A DNA stretch of 64,000 nucleotides from Pseudomonas fluorescens (GTDB lineage Bacteria; Pseudomonadota; Gammaproteobacteria; Pseudomonadales; Pseudomonadaceae), in the NCBI RefSeq assembly GCF_902498185.1, contig NZ_CABVIX010000001.1, positions 1 through 64,000 of the forward strand, in the 5' to 3' direction. Position 1 is the stretch's first letter. Each line of letters begins with the position of its first letter. Of the stretch, positions 51,132 to 61,026 are shown piece after piece. Below the pieces are notes generated by a model. The model was not told the DNA's origin and ran no database searches. It worked only from the letters and a program-made list of their open reading frames with translations. Made by a program: the position numbers and the translations under genes.

Positions 51132-53444
51132 ATGCAGCGGCTATCATTCGAGCAGTTCCAGGAATTAATGAAAACTCAATCGCCCCTGAATAAATGGGGT
51201 GCGATTCTCGCGTTCGATCGGCAACGCACCAACGAAGTCCTGCTACGAAGCTACGTCAGGCGTTTCGATGGGGCGGGATATTTTCCGGTGATCGACAGCG
51301 AACAGGAAACCGATGTTGGAGTTCGTTGGCATCGCCTGCAAGGCATACAAATGGACAAGCCCCGCTTGTCTTTCGAGAACGCCTCGATCACAGCTTCTCG
51401 CGCGAACCTGTTCATGCGCAGTGTGGCGGGCAAGATGCTCGAAGTGACCAGGCCTCTGGGCGGTCAATACAAGTCGATCGATCGCCTTGGCCTGATCGAC
51501 GGGCTGGTCGGTCCTACCCTGTCGATGACGATCAACCTGGAAACCGCGCCGGGAGGCGTGGACAGTGCTGGCAAAGTCCTTTTGGACTTGAACTCGCCTT
51601 CGGCCACCAGTCACCGGTTTTCAGGTGTCGATACCGAAAGCGAAGCTATCAAGCTGGGCGGCCATCTTCGAGATGAAATGAAAAAATGGAGCCCTGAGCA
51701 AAAGAGATTCGAGCTGAGTAACTTGCGTCTCAACCCGCAAGACAAGTTGCAACCCGACAGCTTTGAACTTCGCACACATCCGGCACCGGGTGCGACTGAC
51801 GGGGAGGGTGAGGTGCTGGTATTCGTTACCTTGAAGGGGGGGGAGACCGGCACCATTCCACACGCCGATGCTGCCATGCCGTATCTGCTGCCTGAAAGTT
51901 ATTCAAGTAACTTGATGATCAACCACGAGGTGATCTTTGCGCTTTTGCTGGAGGAGCTCAAAGGGGTACCGCAGTTTGCGGGATGCAGCTTCGTCAAACG
52001 GGAGTCCAACGGCGTAATCAGCTACGAGATAGACGGCGGGTCTCTGTGTGTACCGACGAAAACGTCCCGTGGCGATTGGGGGCAGTCCGCGGTTACCGAA
52101 CATACACTTCAATTCAAAAGCGCCCAAGGGCCTATGCGCCTAGAATTTCGAGACAACGTTTTCGCCTTGCGTTGGACAGGACAAGTCGATGTGGGCGCGC
52201 TGATTCTTTATTCAAGCAATAATGGTTCGTCGGGCGTCATGTCGGTGGAATGGCAATACGAACAGCTGTTCGAAGCCGCGGTTGAACAGCGGGACGGCAA
52301 GGATTTCATCGCAGTTCGTTCAAAAAAACCTGTTTTCGAGTTATCACGCACCTGGATCGAGCGACGGGGTGATGAGTCCACCTACGATGCGTTGGACAAC
52401 ATGGCCTATGCCTCTATGTGGGAAACCTGGGATAAGTTCTGGTTCCTTGAAAATGACCTCACGAGCATCAGTGCGGCCTTGGACGCCTTCCGCCTCAATG
52501 GCCTGCTGTTTCCAGATGAATCCTACGTCAAAGCACGCGACATAGCCCAGCCTCGTGACTTGACCGCCGTGGGAGATCTGGTTATCCCCGATATCGCCCT
52601 TGTTGAAAATGAAGTGGTTGTCGCGGGGGGCCGTACCCATCAGTTCAAGCTCCAGAACGATAGCGGCGCAAGCGTGACCTGGAGCGTGGACGCCCTGCCC
52701 GGCGAAAGCGACCCTGGCACCATAGACGCCGATGGCAATTACCTTGCGCCTTCTTCCGCGAGCTTCAACCACGAATTCAAGCGCGTCATCGTCACCGCCA
52801 GCACCGCTACCGCGTCGGATCAGGCATTGGTTCACCTGGTGGCGAAAGAGGTTTCCGTCTACCCGAATGTCATGGTCGCGGTGGCCGGGGCTTCCTATAA
52901 GATCGCGGCGGCATCCACCGATGCCGGGCCACTGACCTGGACGCTTGCCGGTAATGCCACAGGCGATCTTGCGGCCTGGGCTGATGTGGACATCCAGGAC
53001 GGGCGTTTGTATACGCCCAAGGCTGCAGCCGAGATGCCACCGGGGAGCAAGGATATCGACAGCCGGGTACGGGTGCAGAAGATCACTGTCACCAATGAGA
53101 AGGGTGAATCCGCAGTCGCCGAAGCACTGGTTGTCCTCGCGCAAGTGGATGCCGCTACCATCAAGGTGGCTGCCGAAGATTCGCGCTTCAAGTTCAGTTT
53201 CTGGATCAAGAACAAGCTTGGCGAAGACCTGCAACTCGAAGATGTCGAATACGTGGTATTGAGCGGCAAGGGCACGCTGGAGGGCGATACCTACACGCCG
53301 TCGAGCGATGGTAGCGAGAAATATATTGCCGTCGCGGCGATTGGGGATTTCATGGGTGTTCTGTCTTACTGGAACTACCTCATCCTGCCTGTACCGATGA
53401 TTTCCCTCGAGGACTTCAATCAGCTCGTCAGGATCGAGGAGTGA
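51132..53444 (+). CDS. TULIP/P47-like plus Ig-like repeat protein, paralogue A
   Basis: A 770-residue protein. The N-terminal ~450 residues begin with NKWGAILAFDRQRTNEVLL and contain KPRLSFENASITASRANLFM and AMPYLLPESYSSNLMINHEV; this reads like the TULIP fold of clostridial P47/OrfX proteins (inference from pattern, not alignment). The C-terminal part has three Ig-like repeats of the type VTWSVDALPGESDPGTIDAD, where a W-S/T-x strand is followed by GTID-DGNY or the like. No signal peptide. It starts 60 bp after the previous gene and is followed 2 bp later by paralogue B. The codon usage near the start is richer in A and T than that of core genes. Confidence 0.78.
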   Translation: MQRLSFEQFQELMKTQSPLNKWGAILAFDRQRTNEVLLRSYVRRFDGAGYFPVIDSEQETDVGVRWHRLQGIQMDKPRLSFENASITASRANLFMRSVAGKMLEVTRPLGGQYKSIDRLGLIDGLVGPTLSMTINLETAPGGVDSAGKVLLDLNSPSATSHRFSGVDTESEAIKLGGHLRDEMKKWSPEQKRFELSNLRLNPQDKLQPDSFELRTHPAPGATDGEGEVLVFVTLKGGETGTIPHADAAMPYLLPESYSSNLMINHEVIFALLLEELKGVPQFAGCSFVKRESNGVISYEIDGGSLCVPTKTSRGDWGQSAVTEHTLQFKSAQGPMRLEFRDNVFALRWTGQVDVGALILYSSNNGSSGVMSVEWQYEQLFEAAVEQRDGKDFIAVRSKKPVFELSRTWIERRGDESTYDALDNMAYASMWETWDKFWFLENDLTSISAALDAFRLNGLLFPDESYVKARDIAQPRDLTAVGDLVIPDIALVENEVVVAGGRTHQFKLQNDSGASVTWSVDALPGESDPGTIDADGNYLAPSSASFNHEFKRVIVTASTATASDQALVHLVAKEVSVYPNVMVAVAGASYKIAAASTDAGPLTWTLAGNATGDLAAWADVDIQDGRLYTPKAAAEMPPGSKDIDSRVRVQKITVTNEKGESAVAEALVVLAQVDAATIKVAAEDSRFKFSFWIKNKLGEDLQLEDVEYVVLSGKGTLEGDTYTPSSDGSEKYIAVAAIGDFMGVLSYWNYLILPVPMISLEDFNQLVRIEE

Positions 53445-53446
53445 TC

Positions 53447-56287
53447 ATGGCTGAGTATTCGAAGCAGCACGTTCTCGACCGTTTCAGCCAGGCCAGCCAT
53501 ACGAACGGTTGGGGCGCTGTTCTGGCCATCGGCCGCACGCCGCTTGAGCGCCTGCTGGAACAGCAGTATTTGCAGTCATTTGGCCAAGGCACCTTCATTC
53601 GGCCGTATCAAGGACAAGTTGCCATCGATGAGGGCGGCGTCCAGGTCGTGGGCATGGATGGTTTGGTGCTGGGCCCACCCCAGCTTTCATTCGAGAACGC
53701 GACCATGACCAACGGCGTGGTCAACGTGCGTATGAACTTGATAGCCGGTGACTTCAATCACCTGCGGCGATCAGGCAATGGCATGCAGCTCGCCAAGAGC
53801 CAATCGATCACCGAGGGCATGGGCTACTGGCTGGACGCCAAGGTCGAGCTGACCGCGCAAGTAGCTGCAGTCGGCAGGCGTATCAAGGTCGGCTTCGACT
53901 TGGCGAAGGCAACGGATATCACCTGCAACCTCGGCGACACTGAGTACGCCAGGCGCATGATCGGCCGCCGGCTGCAAGCGTGGATCGAAGGCGAGAATGC
54001 GATTGGGCGGACCTTCACCTTGGCTGATTTCGACCTGCGTAACTATTCGCCGGTCGTGCCCAACCAGGTGCTGGCGCGATCACAACGTGCGCCATGGGCC
54101 GGGGATACCCCCGGGGCGCAAGGCGAAGGCGCGTTGGTGCTGTTCATGCAATTGAATTCGGACCTCACCACAGGGATGCAGCCCGACAGGGACTTTCCCT
54201 ATCTGCTGGCGAACGAAGCGGATATCGACAGCGCATTGCTCGCTGACAGTTATTTCGACGACCTTGAATCTGGCGACCCCGCAGGTACGCTTGGCTCGCT
54301 TTCACTGACCAATGGGGCCAGTTTCAACCCGGTCAGTTCTGCCAAGGCACGCGATCTGCTGGTGTTTGGCAAGATCGAGGATGGGCCACGTACCCTTTCC
54401 CCTGCGCTGGATACTGTCATCTCTGGCAAGCAGCGCCAATTCGCGCTCGGGCAGGGCAATGGTGCGATTGACTGGGATGCGCGAAACCTCTATCGGCCCC
54501 TGGCCAGCGGTACGCTGGATGCCCAGGGTCTGTATGAGGCCAGGCCTCATCAGGATTTCGTCAAAGAGGTGCAAGTCGGCGTTGTCACTGGCAAGTATCA
54601 AACTGACGAGGAGAGCCAGCGCCGTGCTGCATTGTTGATAGAGCATCTCTCCGGTGTGATGGTGGCGCCACGTGTGGTCACGTGGGGGGCTGGCCTGCCG
54701 GATGTGGAGTTGCTGGCCACCAGCATACAGGGCGCTTCCCTGCAGTGGTCGCTGGTTGGCGATACACTGGGCGAGCTCAAGCCACAGGAGGGCGGGCGTG
54801 CGCTTTTCGCACCCACGCCACCCGCGACGCCTACGCCGGAAATCCGTCTGCAGCGAATCAGGGTCACCGATGGCACCGACAGCGCAGAGGCCTGCGTCGT
54901 GATCGTCGCCTGGGCCGGTATGCTCGATGTGCAGCCTTGTCATGTTCCGCGGCAAGACGCGTTCGCGCCCATCGACTTCAAGAGTCCACTGACAGCCAAG
55001 GCTGGCAACAGCGTGAGCGCTGCGCCGACCTGGACGGTGTTCGGTGAAGGCACCATCGACAGCGACGGCCGCTATACCCCACCCGCTGTGGCCAGCACCC
55101 CGTGCAGCGTGGTCATGGCCGATTTCATGAATACCGCCAGCGGCTACGCCATCATCGAGCATGGGCAACGGCAATCTGCGCCTTCCTCAGCCTTGAACAG
55201 CTGGTACGAGCTCGATGTGTTCTACCTGAAGGTGATATCCGCGCCCCAGTGCTATGCCAACGGCTTGCAGCAGATCGAGGTGCAAGTGACGCTCAAGCCC
55301 AAAGAGGTCGATGGTGTCGTGCCGCCGATCAGCGATACCGAGCTGGCCTCGCTCAGGTTCCATTTCGAACGCGGCGATGGCGTCGTTCGCGAATTGCTCG
55401 AGGGCGAAGACGGTATCGAGCCTTCACCGAACGGTCCCGGCACGTGGGTCATGAACAGGCACCGTAACGAGTCGCTGGACATGCAGGTCGGCAACAAGAG
55501 CGACCAGGACCCGCAGACCCATGCGCCCGGAGAGGTCATCCTGCGCTATTGGCTGCAGACCACCAGTACATCGCCTGAAACCTTCTACATGGCGATCCAG
55601 CAGGATGGCGCAGGCGGCATCGGGGGGCGTTGGATCACGTCCAGCGGTGTCAGCCTGGAAAACGGGAAGATCACCGTTCAAGGCATGCCCCTCCCGCCTT
55701 CGATACCCGAGCTGCTGGGCTTCGAATCGCAGAGGGTGCGCCAGGAAGGGGAGGTGTTGGACAACGACCCGTTCAGCTACATGAGCCATACCATCGATTA
55801 CTGGCGGCTGAGCTATTTCAAGGGCGACCCCGTGGTGCCTTTCGTGGCACTGGATATCGAGCCATCTCACAAGAAGTCGCTGCTGCGGTGGTCGAGCGCA
55901 GCGTTCGATGACGAGTATTGCAGCTACACCGGGTTCATGTTCGGTGAGGGCACTGCCAACGCCCTGACCTATGACGGCACGTTGTGCCGACTGGCCAGCG
56001 AGCGTGGCATCGTCCTCGATGCGCTGGAACCCGGTCAAGGTCCCGCCCCTGGCACCCTGCTGCTCGCCCTGAGCCGAACCTCGAATTTCAGGCTGCGCAG
56101 CGAGCAGACCGATGACCCGGACAACCTGACCGACAGTAACCGCAAGACGCGCGACGCGCTGGACGAGCCGTTCCGGTTCCGGTTGATCGACCGGCAGGGT
56201 AACCGTCACCGCTTGCAGATCGTCTTCGAGGGCGCTCGGCAAGAGCGCAATGCCTTGAAAGTACAAACCCAACCCTTGAATCCATGA
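53447..56287 (+). CDS. TULIP/P47-like plus Ig-like repeat protein, paralogue B
   Basis: A 946-residue relative of paralogue A with the same plan. The N-terminus has NGWGAVLAIGRTPLERLLEQ and PPQLSFENATMTNGVVNVRM; then VLFMQLNSDL and FPYLLANEADIDSALLADSY, matching the corresponding stretches of A. Three Ig-like repeats follow (IDWDARNLYRPLASGTLDAQ, LQWSLVGDTLGELKPQEGG, PTWTVFGEGTIDSDGRYTPP). About 330 extra C-terminal residues (from ~620) are unlike A and hold other beta-rich modules, ending FRFRLIDRQGNRHRL. The start is the ATG at 53447, with GAGGAG 5 bases upstream, rather than the GTG at 53441. It is part of the operon with A and the RHS gene 65 bp downstream. Confidence 0.78.
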   Translation: MAEYSKQHVLDRFSQASHTNGWGAVLAIGRTPLERLLEQQYLQSFGQGTFIRPYQGQVAIDEGGVQVVGMDGLVLGPPQLSFENATMTNGVVNVRMNLIAGDFNHLRRSGNGMQLAKSQSITEGMGYWLDAKVELTAQVAAVGRRIKVGFDLAKATDITCNLGDTEYARRMIGRRLQAWIEGENAIGRTFTLADFDLRNYSPVVPNQVLARSQRAPWAGDTPGAQGEGALVLFMQLNSDLTTGMQPDRDFPYLLANEADIDSALLADSYFDDLESGDPAGTLGSLSLTNGASFNPVSSAKARDLLVFGKIEDGPRTLSPALDTVISGKQRQFALGQGNGAIDWDARNLYRPLASGTLDAQGLYEARPHQDFVKEVQVGVVTGKYQTDEESQRRAALLIEHLSGVMVAPRVVTWGAGLPDVELLATSIQGASLQWSLVGDTLGELKPQEGGRALFAPTPPATPTPEIRLQRIRVTDGTDSAEACVVIVAWAGMLDVQPCHVPRQDAFAPIDFKSPLTAKAGNSVSAAPTWTVFGEGTIDSDGRYTPPAVASTPCSVVMADFMNTASGYAIIEHGQRQSAPSSALNSWYELDVFYLKVISAPQCYANGLQQIEVQVTLKPKEVDGVVPPISDTELASLRFHFERGDGVVRELLEGEDGIEPSPNGPGTWVMNRHRNESLDMQVGNKSDQDPQTHAPGEVILRYWLQTTSTSPETFYMAIQQDGAGGIGGRWITSSGVSLENGKITVQGMPLPPSIPELLGFESQRVRQEGEVLDNDPFSYMSHTIDYWRLSYFKGDPVVPFVALDIEPSHKKSLLRWSSAAFDDEYCSYTGFMFGEGTANALTYDGTLCRLASERGIVLDALEPGQGPAPGTLLLALSRTSNFRLRSEQTDDPDNLTDSNRKTRDALDEPFRFRLIDRQGNRHRLQIVFEGARQERNALKVQTQPLNP

Positions 56288-56352
56288 CCTGAAGGCGCTG
56301 GGGGCTCAGACGAGCGCCCCAGCGCCAACCGAGCAACGAGTGAGTCTGTATC

Positions 56353-59300
56353 ATGAGCGATAAATCCGTCGTCCATTCCAACGCGTTCAATTTTCTCAGT
56401 TTCATGCAAAACAGTGTCGATCCGCGCACCGGGCAATATGCGCTTGGCATCACGCTGCCGGCCTTGCCGAGCAATGATCTGGCAGGCCCTGAACTGCCCC
56501 TGCGCCTGGTCTATAACCCTCTGAACACAGAGGACACCGGCTATGGCCGGGGCTGGAACTTCAGCCTCAGCCAGTTCGTGCCGATGACAGGTGCGCTCTC
56601 GCTGCATACCGGCGAAAGCTTCAAGGTTACCGGTATCGACGACCAGCCTGCCGCGATTGCCGAGAAGAAGCTCGACAGCTTCCATTTCCACAAGGACGAT
56701 GAGGACAACTACCGTCTGGTGCACAAGTCTGGCCTGGTGGAGTGGCTGCAGACGCGCGTCAGCGACGGCGTGAAGGTTGCCCTGCCGTACCGGGTGTATT
56801 CGGCTTCCGGCCACTGGATCGAGCTGACCTATCAGACCGTTCGCGGCCATGCGTGCCTGTCGTCGATCAGCGATGCCACCTCGCTGCGCCTGCTGGCCAT
56901 CGATTACATCGGCACCTCCAGTTACCGTATCCACCTGCACCCAGACTCAGCCACAGTGGACGTGCCGGACTGTACCTATGACGTGCGGTTGACCGACCTC
57001 AACGTGACAACGGTCGAACTGCCCGGCGAGGACAAGGCCAGCTGGCGCTTCACCTACGAAAACAGCGCCGACACGCAGAACATGACTGTCTTGAAGACGG
57101 TCGCCACCCCGACCGGCAGCGTCGAGACGCTCGACTATGACGCTGCAGGCCATGTATTACCCAGCGGTGCTCCCCGCGCCACGCTGCCACGGGTCAAGAC
57201 GCACCGTATCGATCCGGGCTGCAACCAGCCGGTCGTGATCACCGAGTATGCCTATTCGATGGAGAACTTCTTGGGGGGCAACAGTGGCATCGTCTGGTCT
57301 GATGGCGTAGACAACCTGTACAAGACGGGCAGCGCTTACCGCTTCCACTGCATCACGACCCTCAAGCAAGGCAGCGAGGCGCTGCGCAAGACGCGCTATG
57401 AGTTCAACCGCCACCACCTGATGACCTCGCAGCGCACTGAACAGAAAGGGCCTGTGATCACCTATCCCGCCACTGCCGAACCCGAGTTCAAATGGTTCGT
57501 GAAGGAAACCAACACCCGCTACCACGAGCTTCCAGAGGTGGGCTTCGACGCTCAGCCCGCGTATTTCCAGCTCCCGCACGAGGTCACCGACGTGTGGAAA
57601 ATGGCCGACGGCTCCGGTGACAGCCGCAGTGAGGTCACCCTGACATTGTGGGATGAGCACGGTAACCCGACGCTGGAACAGCGCCCCGATGGGACGCGGC
57701 TGCTCAGTGAGTACTATCCCAAGGAGCAAAGCGAGGGCTGCCCTGCCGATCCCCATGGGTTCGTGCGCAACCTGAAAAGCCAGACTGTCGAGCCTTCGTC
57801 CGATTTCGAAAGCACGCCCCAGGCACAGACACTGCGTACCGATTACCGCTATGGCAAGCTGGACTCGGTCCTGCCTCCCAGCGCGGGCCTGCTGCGCACC
57901 CGCATCGGAGCCTACTGGCTGCAAGTGACCCGGGAGCAATTGTCCGACGTGGACGGCACCCAGGATTCGCTGTTGCGCGACATCGCGACCGAGTATTTCG
58001 ACGTAGCCAATGACCGTTTCCTGCATGGTCGCTCGCAGAGCACCCGCCGCACCCAGGGTGAACTGCAGACCACGACCACCTTCGCCTACGAGCGCATCGA
58101 GGAGGATGGCCACCCACTGCTGCAAACCATTCAGACGATCATTGGTTTCGACCATGGTGAGCCTGAGGACGATCAAGGCAGCACGCGAGATTCCACCAAG
58201 CAGATCACCCTGCTGCAGTCGACCCTCATCGATGAGCCGTGGCTCAACCGTGACGACAACGATGTCGAGATCGCCTACCGCTACGATGCGTTGCGCCGGG
58301 TGGTCAGCGAAACCGTGGCGCCGAACGATGCCGCCTATCGCGCAGCGCGCACCTACACCTACCAGCTGGTCTCGGCGCCTGGTCAGCAGGCCTTGCAGAC
58401 GGAGGTCAATGTCAAGCAGGTAGCCACCCAGGCGCGTCTTGACGGGTTCAACCGGGTGGTCGAAATCAGCCGTCACGATGCCGATGCACTGGATATCCAG
58501 CGACACCAGACCTATCGCACCCACTACACGGCCGATTACGACGTATTCGGCAACATGGTCAAGGAAGTCGATATGGACTGGCTGGACCGCCCAGACCCCG
58601 AGAACCCAGAAGGCGCGCCCATCGTTGAAGTCAAGGAGTTGCCTCGGCATTTCCGGTTCGACGGCTGGAACCAGCAGTACTGCCAGATCGAGCCTGATGG
58701 CGTGATGAGGGTTGAGCATACCGACCTGATCGGTACCCAGCAGTCGGCTAATCGCCCCATCCGCACCCATTGGAGCCAAACCCCGGACGGTATCCATAAA
58801 AGCGGTCGCACCGTGACCTGGCTCAATGCCTTCGACAAACCGATTCGCGAGCAACGCCTGGATACTGCTGGCAGCCAAGTGAGCCTGCACCGCTACTACT
58901 ACGATGGCCTGGGGCGCACGGTGCGCGAGGTCGATGGCCGTCAGGCGAGCGTGGCATTCACGTACGATGCGTTCGACCGCTTGGTGACTCATACCTTGGC
59001 CGATAACAGCGTGGTACGCCGCGAATATGCGCCACACAGCAGTGAGGACCTGCCAACCAGCATCAAGGTGGGCGACAAGCTGCTGGGAGAGCAACGGTTC
59101 GACGGTCTGGATCGCATGATCGCGTCGATCACCGGAGGGCGTAAACGCACGCTGCATTACGCGCCGGGGCAACGACAGCCCCAGTGGGTGATCACACCCA
59201 GGAACTTGAGGATCGACTACGAGTATGTGCCGCAACTGGGCGAGGAGCCGCTCAGGCGAGCGATCCCTGAGGGGGTGGTCGACTATGACTACGACAAGCG

Positions 59301-60204
59301 TGATGCGCGGTTGTTGTCGTGTACCGTCAATGAAACGGCTGTGCTACAGCGCGATTACTTCAGTACCGGGCAATTGAAGACCGAGACACGTCGGGAGGAG
59401 AACAGCGCCAGCCCCTACACGATGCACTACGGCTACAGCTTGAAGGCCCGCCAGTTGTTCTACACCGATGTACTCGGCCAGACCCAGACTTACCATTACG
59501 ACGAGGCAGGGCGCCTGAGCAAGACCAGGATGGGTAATACCCAGGCCGTGTTCGAATACGACGAACTGGGCAGGATGAAGAGCTACGTCACGACCGACGG
59601 CGGCCAGCGCCTTGGCACTTACCTGACCTACGATGATTTCGATCGGGAAATCGAGCGCAGGTTCGAGATGCAAGACGATGTCCAGGTGCTGGAACAGACC
59701 TACGATGCCGTGGACGCCGTGACCAGTCGGCATTTGATGGCGGGTGAAGAAACCCTGCGTCACGAAGCGTACGAATACGACCCGCGTGGCCGCCTGACGT
59801 CATACCAGTGCAGTGGCCCGCTGGCGCCCGTCGATCCTCAGGACAAGATCATCAGGCAGCAGATCTTCACGTTCGATGAGCTGGACAACATCACCCTTGT
59901 GAGGACCGACTTCCCAGGTGCCGACGGCACGCGCGATGAGCGCAACTATGCCACCTACCTGTTCGAGAACGAAAAAGATCCAGCGCAGCTTACCGGCATC
60001 ACCCATACCCATGCGGACTATGGTGACCCGATTACGCTGATCTACGACGAGGACGGCAACCTGATCAAGGACGAGCAGGCACGCCGGCTCGATTACGATG
60101 CATTGGGGCGCTTGAGCGCGGTCGTTGAAAGCTCGGGCAATGAAGCGACCTACGGTTATGACCCGCTGGATCGGCTGGCCAGCCAGGCAATCGCAGAGAG
60201 CTGA
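56353..60204 (+). CDS. RHS/YD-repeat protein truncated before the core
   Basis: A 1283-residue RHS protein closely related to the N-terminal and repeat parts of the 1712-residue RHS protein on the other strand: VHSNAFNFLSFMQNSVDPRT, GYGRGWNFSLSQFVP, KLDSFHFHKDDEDNYRLVHK. It has the YD repeats but stops in the middle of one (EATYGYDPLDRLASQAIAES). It lacks the last ~130 residues of the RHS core, the DPxG cleavage site and any variable tail. Only 12 bp separate its stop from the convergent chaperone gene, so the 3' end may have been lost when the fimbrial genes and the island were joined. Alternatively it is a natural short form that works with the other RHS protein. Confidence 0.85.
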   Translation: MSDKSVVHSNAFNFLSFMQNSVDPRTGQYALGITLPALPSNDLAGPELPLRLVYNPLNTEDTGYGRGWNFSLSQFVPMTGALSLHTGESFKVTGIDDQPAAIAEKKLDSFHFHKDDEDNYRLVHKSGLVEWLQTRVSDGVKVALPYRVYSASGHWIELTYQTVRGHACLSSISDATSLRLLAIDYIGTSSYRIHLHPDSATVDVPDCTYDVRLTDLNVTTVELPGEDKASWRFTYENSADTQNMTVLKTVATPTGSVETLDYDAAGHVLPSGAPRATLPRVKTHRIDPGCNQPVVITEYAYSMENFLGGNSGIVWSDGVDNLYKTGSAYRFHCITTLKQGSEALRKTRYEFNRHHLMTSQRTEQKGPVITYPATAEPEFKWFVKETNTRYHELPEVGFDAQPAYFQLPHEVTDVWKMADGSGDSRSEVTLTLWDEHGNPTLEQRPDGTRLLSEYYPKEQSEGCPADPHGFVRNLKSQTVEPSSDFESTPQAQTLRTDYRYGKLDSVLPPSAGLLRTRIGAYWLQVTREQLSDVDGTQDSLLRDIATEYFDVANDRFLHGRSQSTRRTQGELQTTTTFAYERIEEDGHPLLQTIQTIIGFDHGEPEDDQGSTRDSTKQITLLQSTLIDEPWLNRDDNDVEIAYRYDALRRVVSETVAPNDAAYRAARTYTYQLVSAPGQQALQTEVNVKQVATQARLDGFNRVVEISRHDADALDIQRHQTYRTHYTADYDVFGNMVKEVDMDWLDRPDPENPEGAPIVEVKELPRHFRFDGWNQQYCQIEPDGVMRVEHTDLIGTQQSANRPIRTHWSQTPDGIHKSGRTVTWLNAFDKPIREQRLDTAGSQVSLHRYYYDGLGRTVREVDGRQASVAFTYDAFDRLVTHTLADNSVVRREYAPHSSEDLPTSIKVGDKLLGEQRFDGLDRMIASITGGRKRTLHYAPGQRQPQWVITPRNLRIDYEYVPQLGEEPLRRAIPEGVVDYDYDKRDARLLSCTVNETAVLQRDYFSTGQLKTETRREENSASPYTMHYGYSLKARQLFYTDVLGQTQTYHYDEAGRLSKTRMGNTQAVFEYDELGRMKSYVTTDGGQRLGTYLTYDDFDREIERRFEMQDDVQVLEQTYDAVDAVTSRHLMAGEETLRHEAYEYDPRGRLTSYQCSGPLAPVDPQDKIIRQQIFTFDELDNITLVRTDFPGADGTRDERNYATYLFENEKDPAQLTGITHTHADYGDPITLIYDEDGNLIKDEQARRLDYDALGRLSAVVESSGNEATYGYDPLDRLASQAIAES

Positions 60205-60216
60205 TGGCAATGCCCA

Positions 60217-60957
60217 TCACTCAAGCGTATCGGCTGGAGAGGTCAACACGGGTGTCGAGGCGCCATAGTCGTTGATGGTGGTGAAACTCACCTGAAGGTT
60301 CCGCCCTGGCGCCGTTTTCGACAGTGCATAGCGCTGTTGGCCCATGGGCGGAACCATTGCGTTGGCTGGCACTTTTTCGGAGTTAGCTGCGCTTTTGACT
60401 TCGAGCTGGCTGAAGGTGAAGTGGTAGGGAGAGGGATTGTCGACGGTCAAGTAGGACTTGCCGTCGATCGTCTTGACCGACCATACCAGTTGCCCGAGGT
60501 GGTCCTGGGGGCGTGTCTTGAGCTGGCTTGGACGATAGAACAGTTTGATACGGGTGCGCAGGGCAATGTTCAGGATGTTTGCACCTGTCTCCTCGAGCTG
60601 GGGTATCTCTTGCAGGTTGAAGTAGAACAGCGACTCGCGGTCCTGCGGCAGGTCGTTGGGCAGACGGTTGATCTGAACCGTCTGCTCCTTGCCTGCTTCG
60701 AGACGAAACAGCGCGGGTGCAGCGATCATGGGTACGGGCGTCACCGTATCGTCCTGTTCGGTATTGACCCAGGCCTGTACGGCGAAGACGCGGTCGCTGG
60801 GGTTGGCGACGATCACCGACGAGCTGCGCGAATCGCTGGCGTGGACGATGCGTGTGGTGCTGACGGTCAACGCCGCTTGTGCCGTGGACGCCGTGGTGGC
60901 CAGGCAGGTTGCAAGCGTGAGGTGACGCAAAGTGGAGAACCGCTGGAAGATGGACAT
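60217..60957 (-). CDS. Periplasmic fimbrial chaperone
   Basis: A 246-residue PapD-like chaperone with a signal peptide (cleavage probably after AQA). It binds pilin subunits by donor-strand complementation and brings them to the usher. Typical stretches are TRIVHASDSRSSSVIVANPS (G1/A1 region with the subunit-binding Arg), DRESLFYFNLQEIPQ, and ALRTRIKLFYRPSQL. It lies 69 bp after the main pilin gene on the same strand. The usher it needs is at 39.8-42.3 kb. The start at 60957 is chosen because it begins a signal peptide; its ribosome site is weak. Confidence 0.92.
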   Translation of the reverse strand: MSIFQRFSTLRHLTLATCLATTASTAQAALTVSTTRIVHASDSRSSSVIVANPSDRVFAVQAWVNTEQDDTVTPVPMIAAPALFRLEAGKEQTVQINRLPNDLPQDRESLFYFNLQEIPQLEETGANILNIALRTRIKLFYRPSQLKTRPQDHLGQLVWSVKTIDGKSYLTVDNPSPYHFTFSQLEVKSAANSEKVPANAMVPPMGQQRYALSKTAPGRNLQVSFTTINDYGASTPVLTSPADTLE

Positions 60958-61026
60958 CGAGAAATTGAACCTTGATCCGAGGCAGGCAGGGCCCCAGGCG
61001 CCAGCACGCGGCACCTGGGGCGACGA

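Noticed and set aside
42522..60204. Type VI secretion RHS effector locus or Tc toxin complex
   Set aside because: No PAAR, VgrG, Hcp, EagR-type adaptor or TcA-like gene is present; the RHS N-terminus is a different module.
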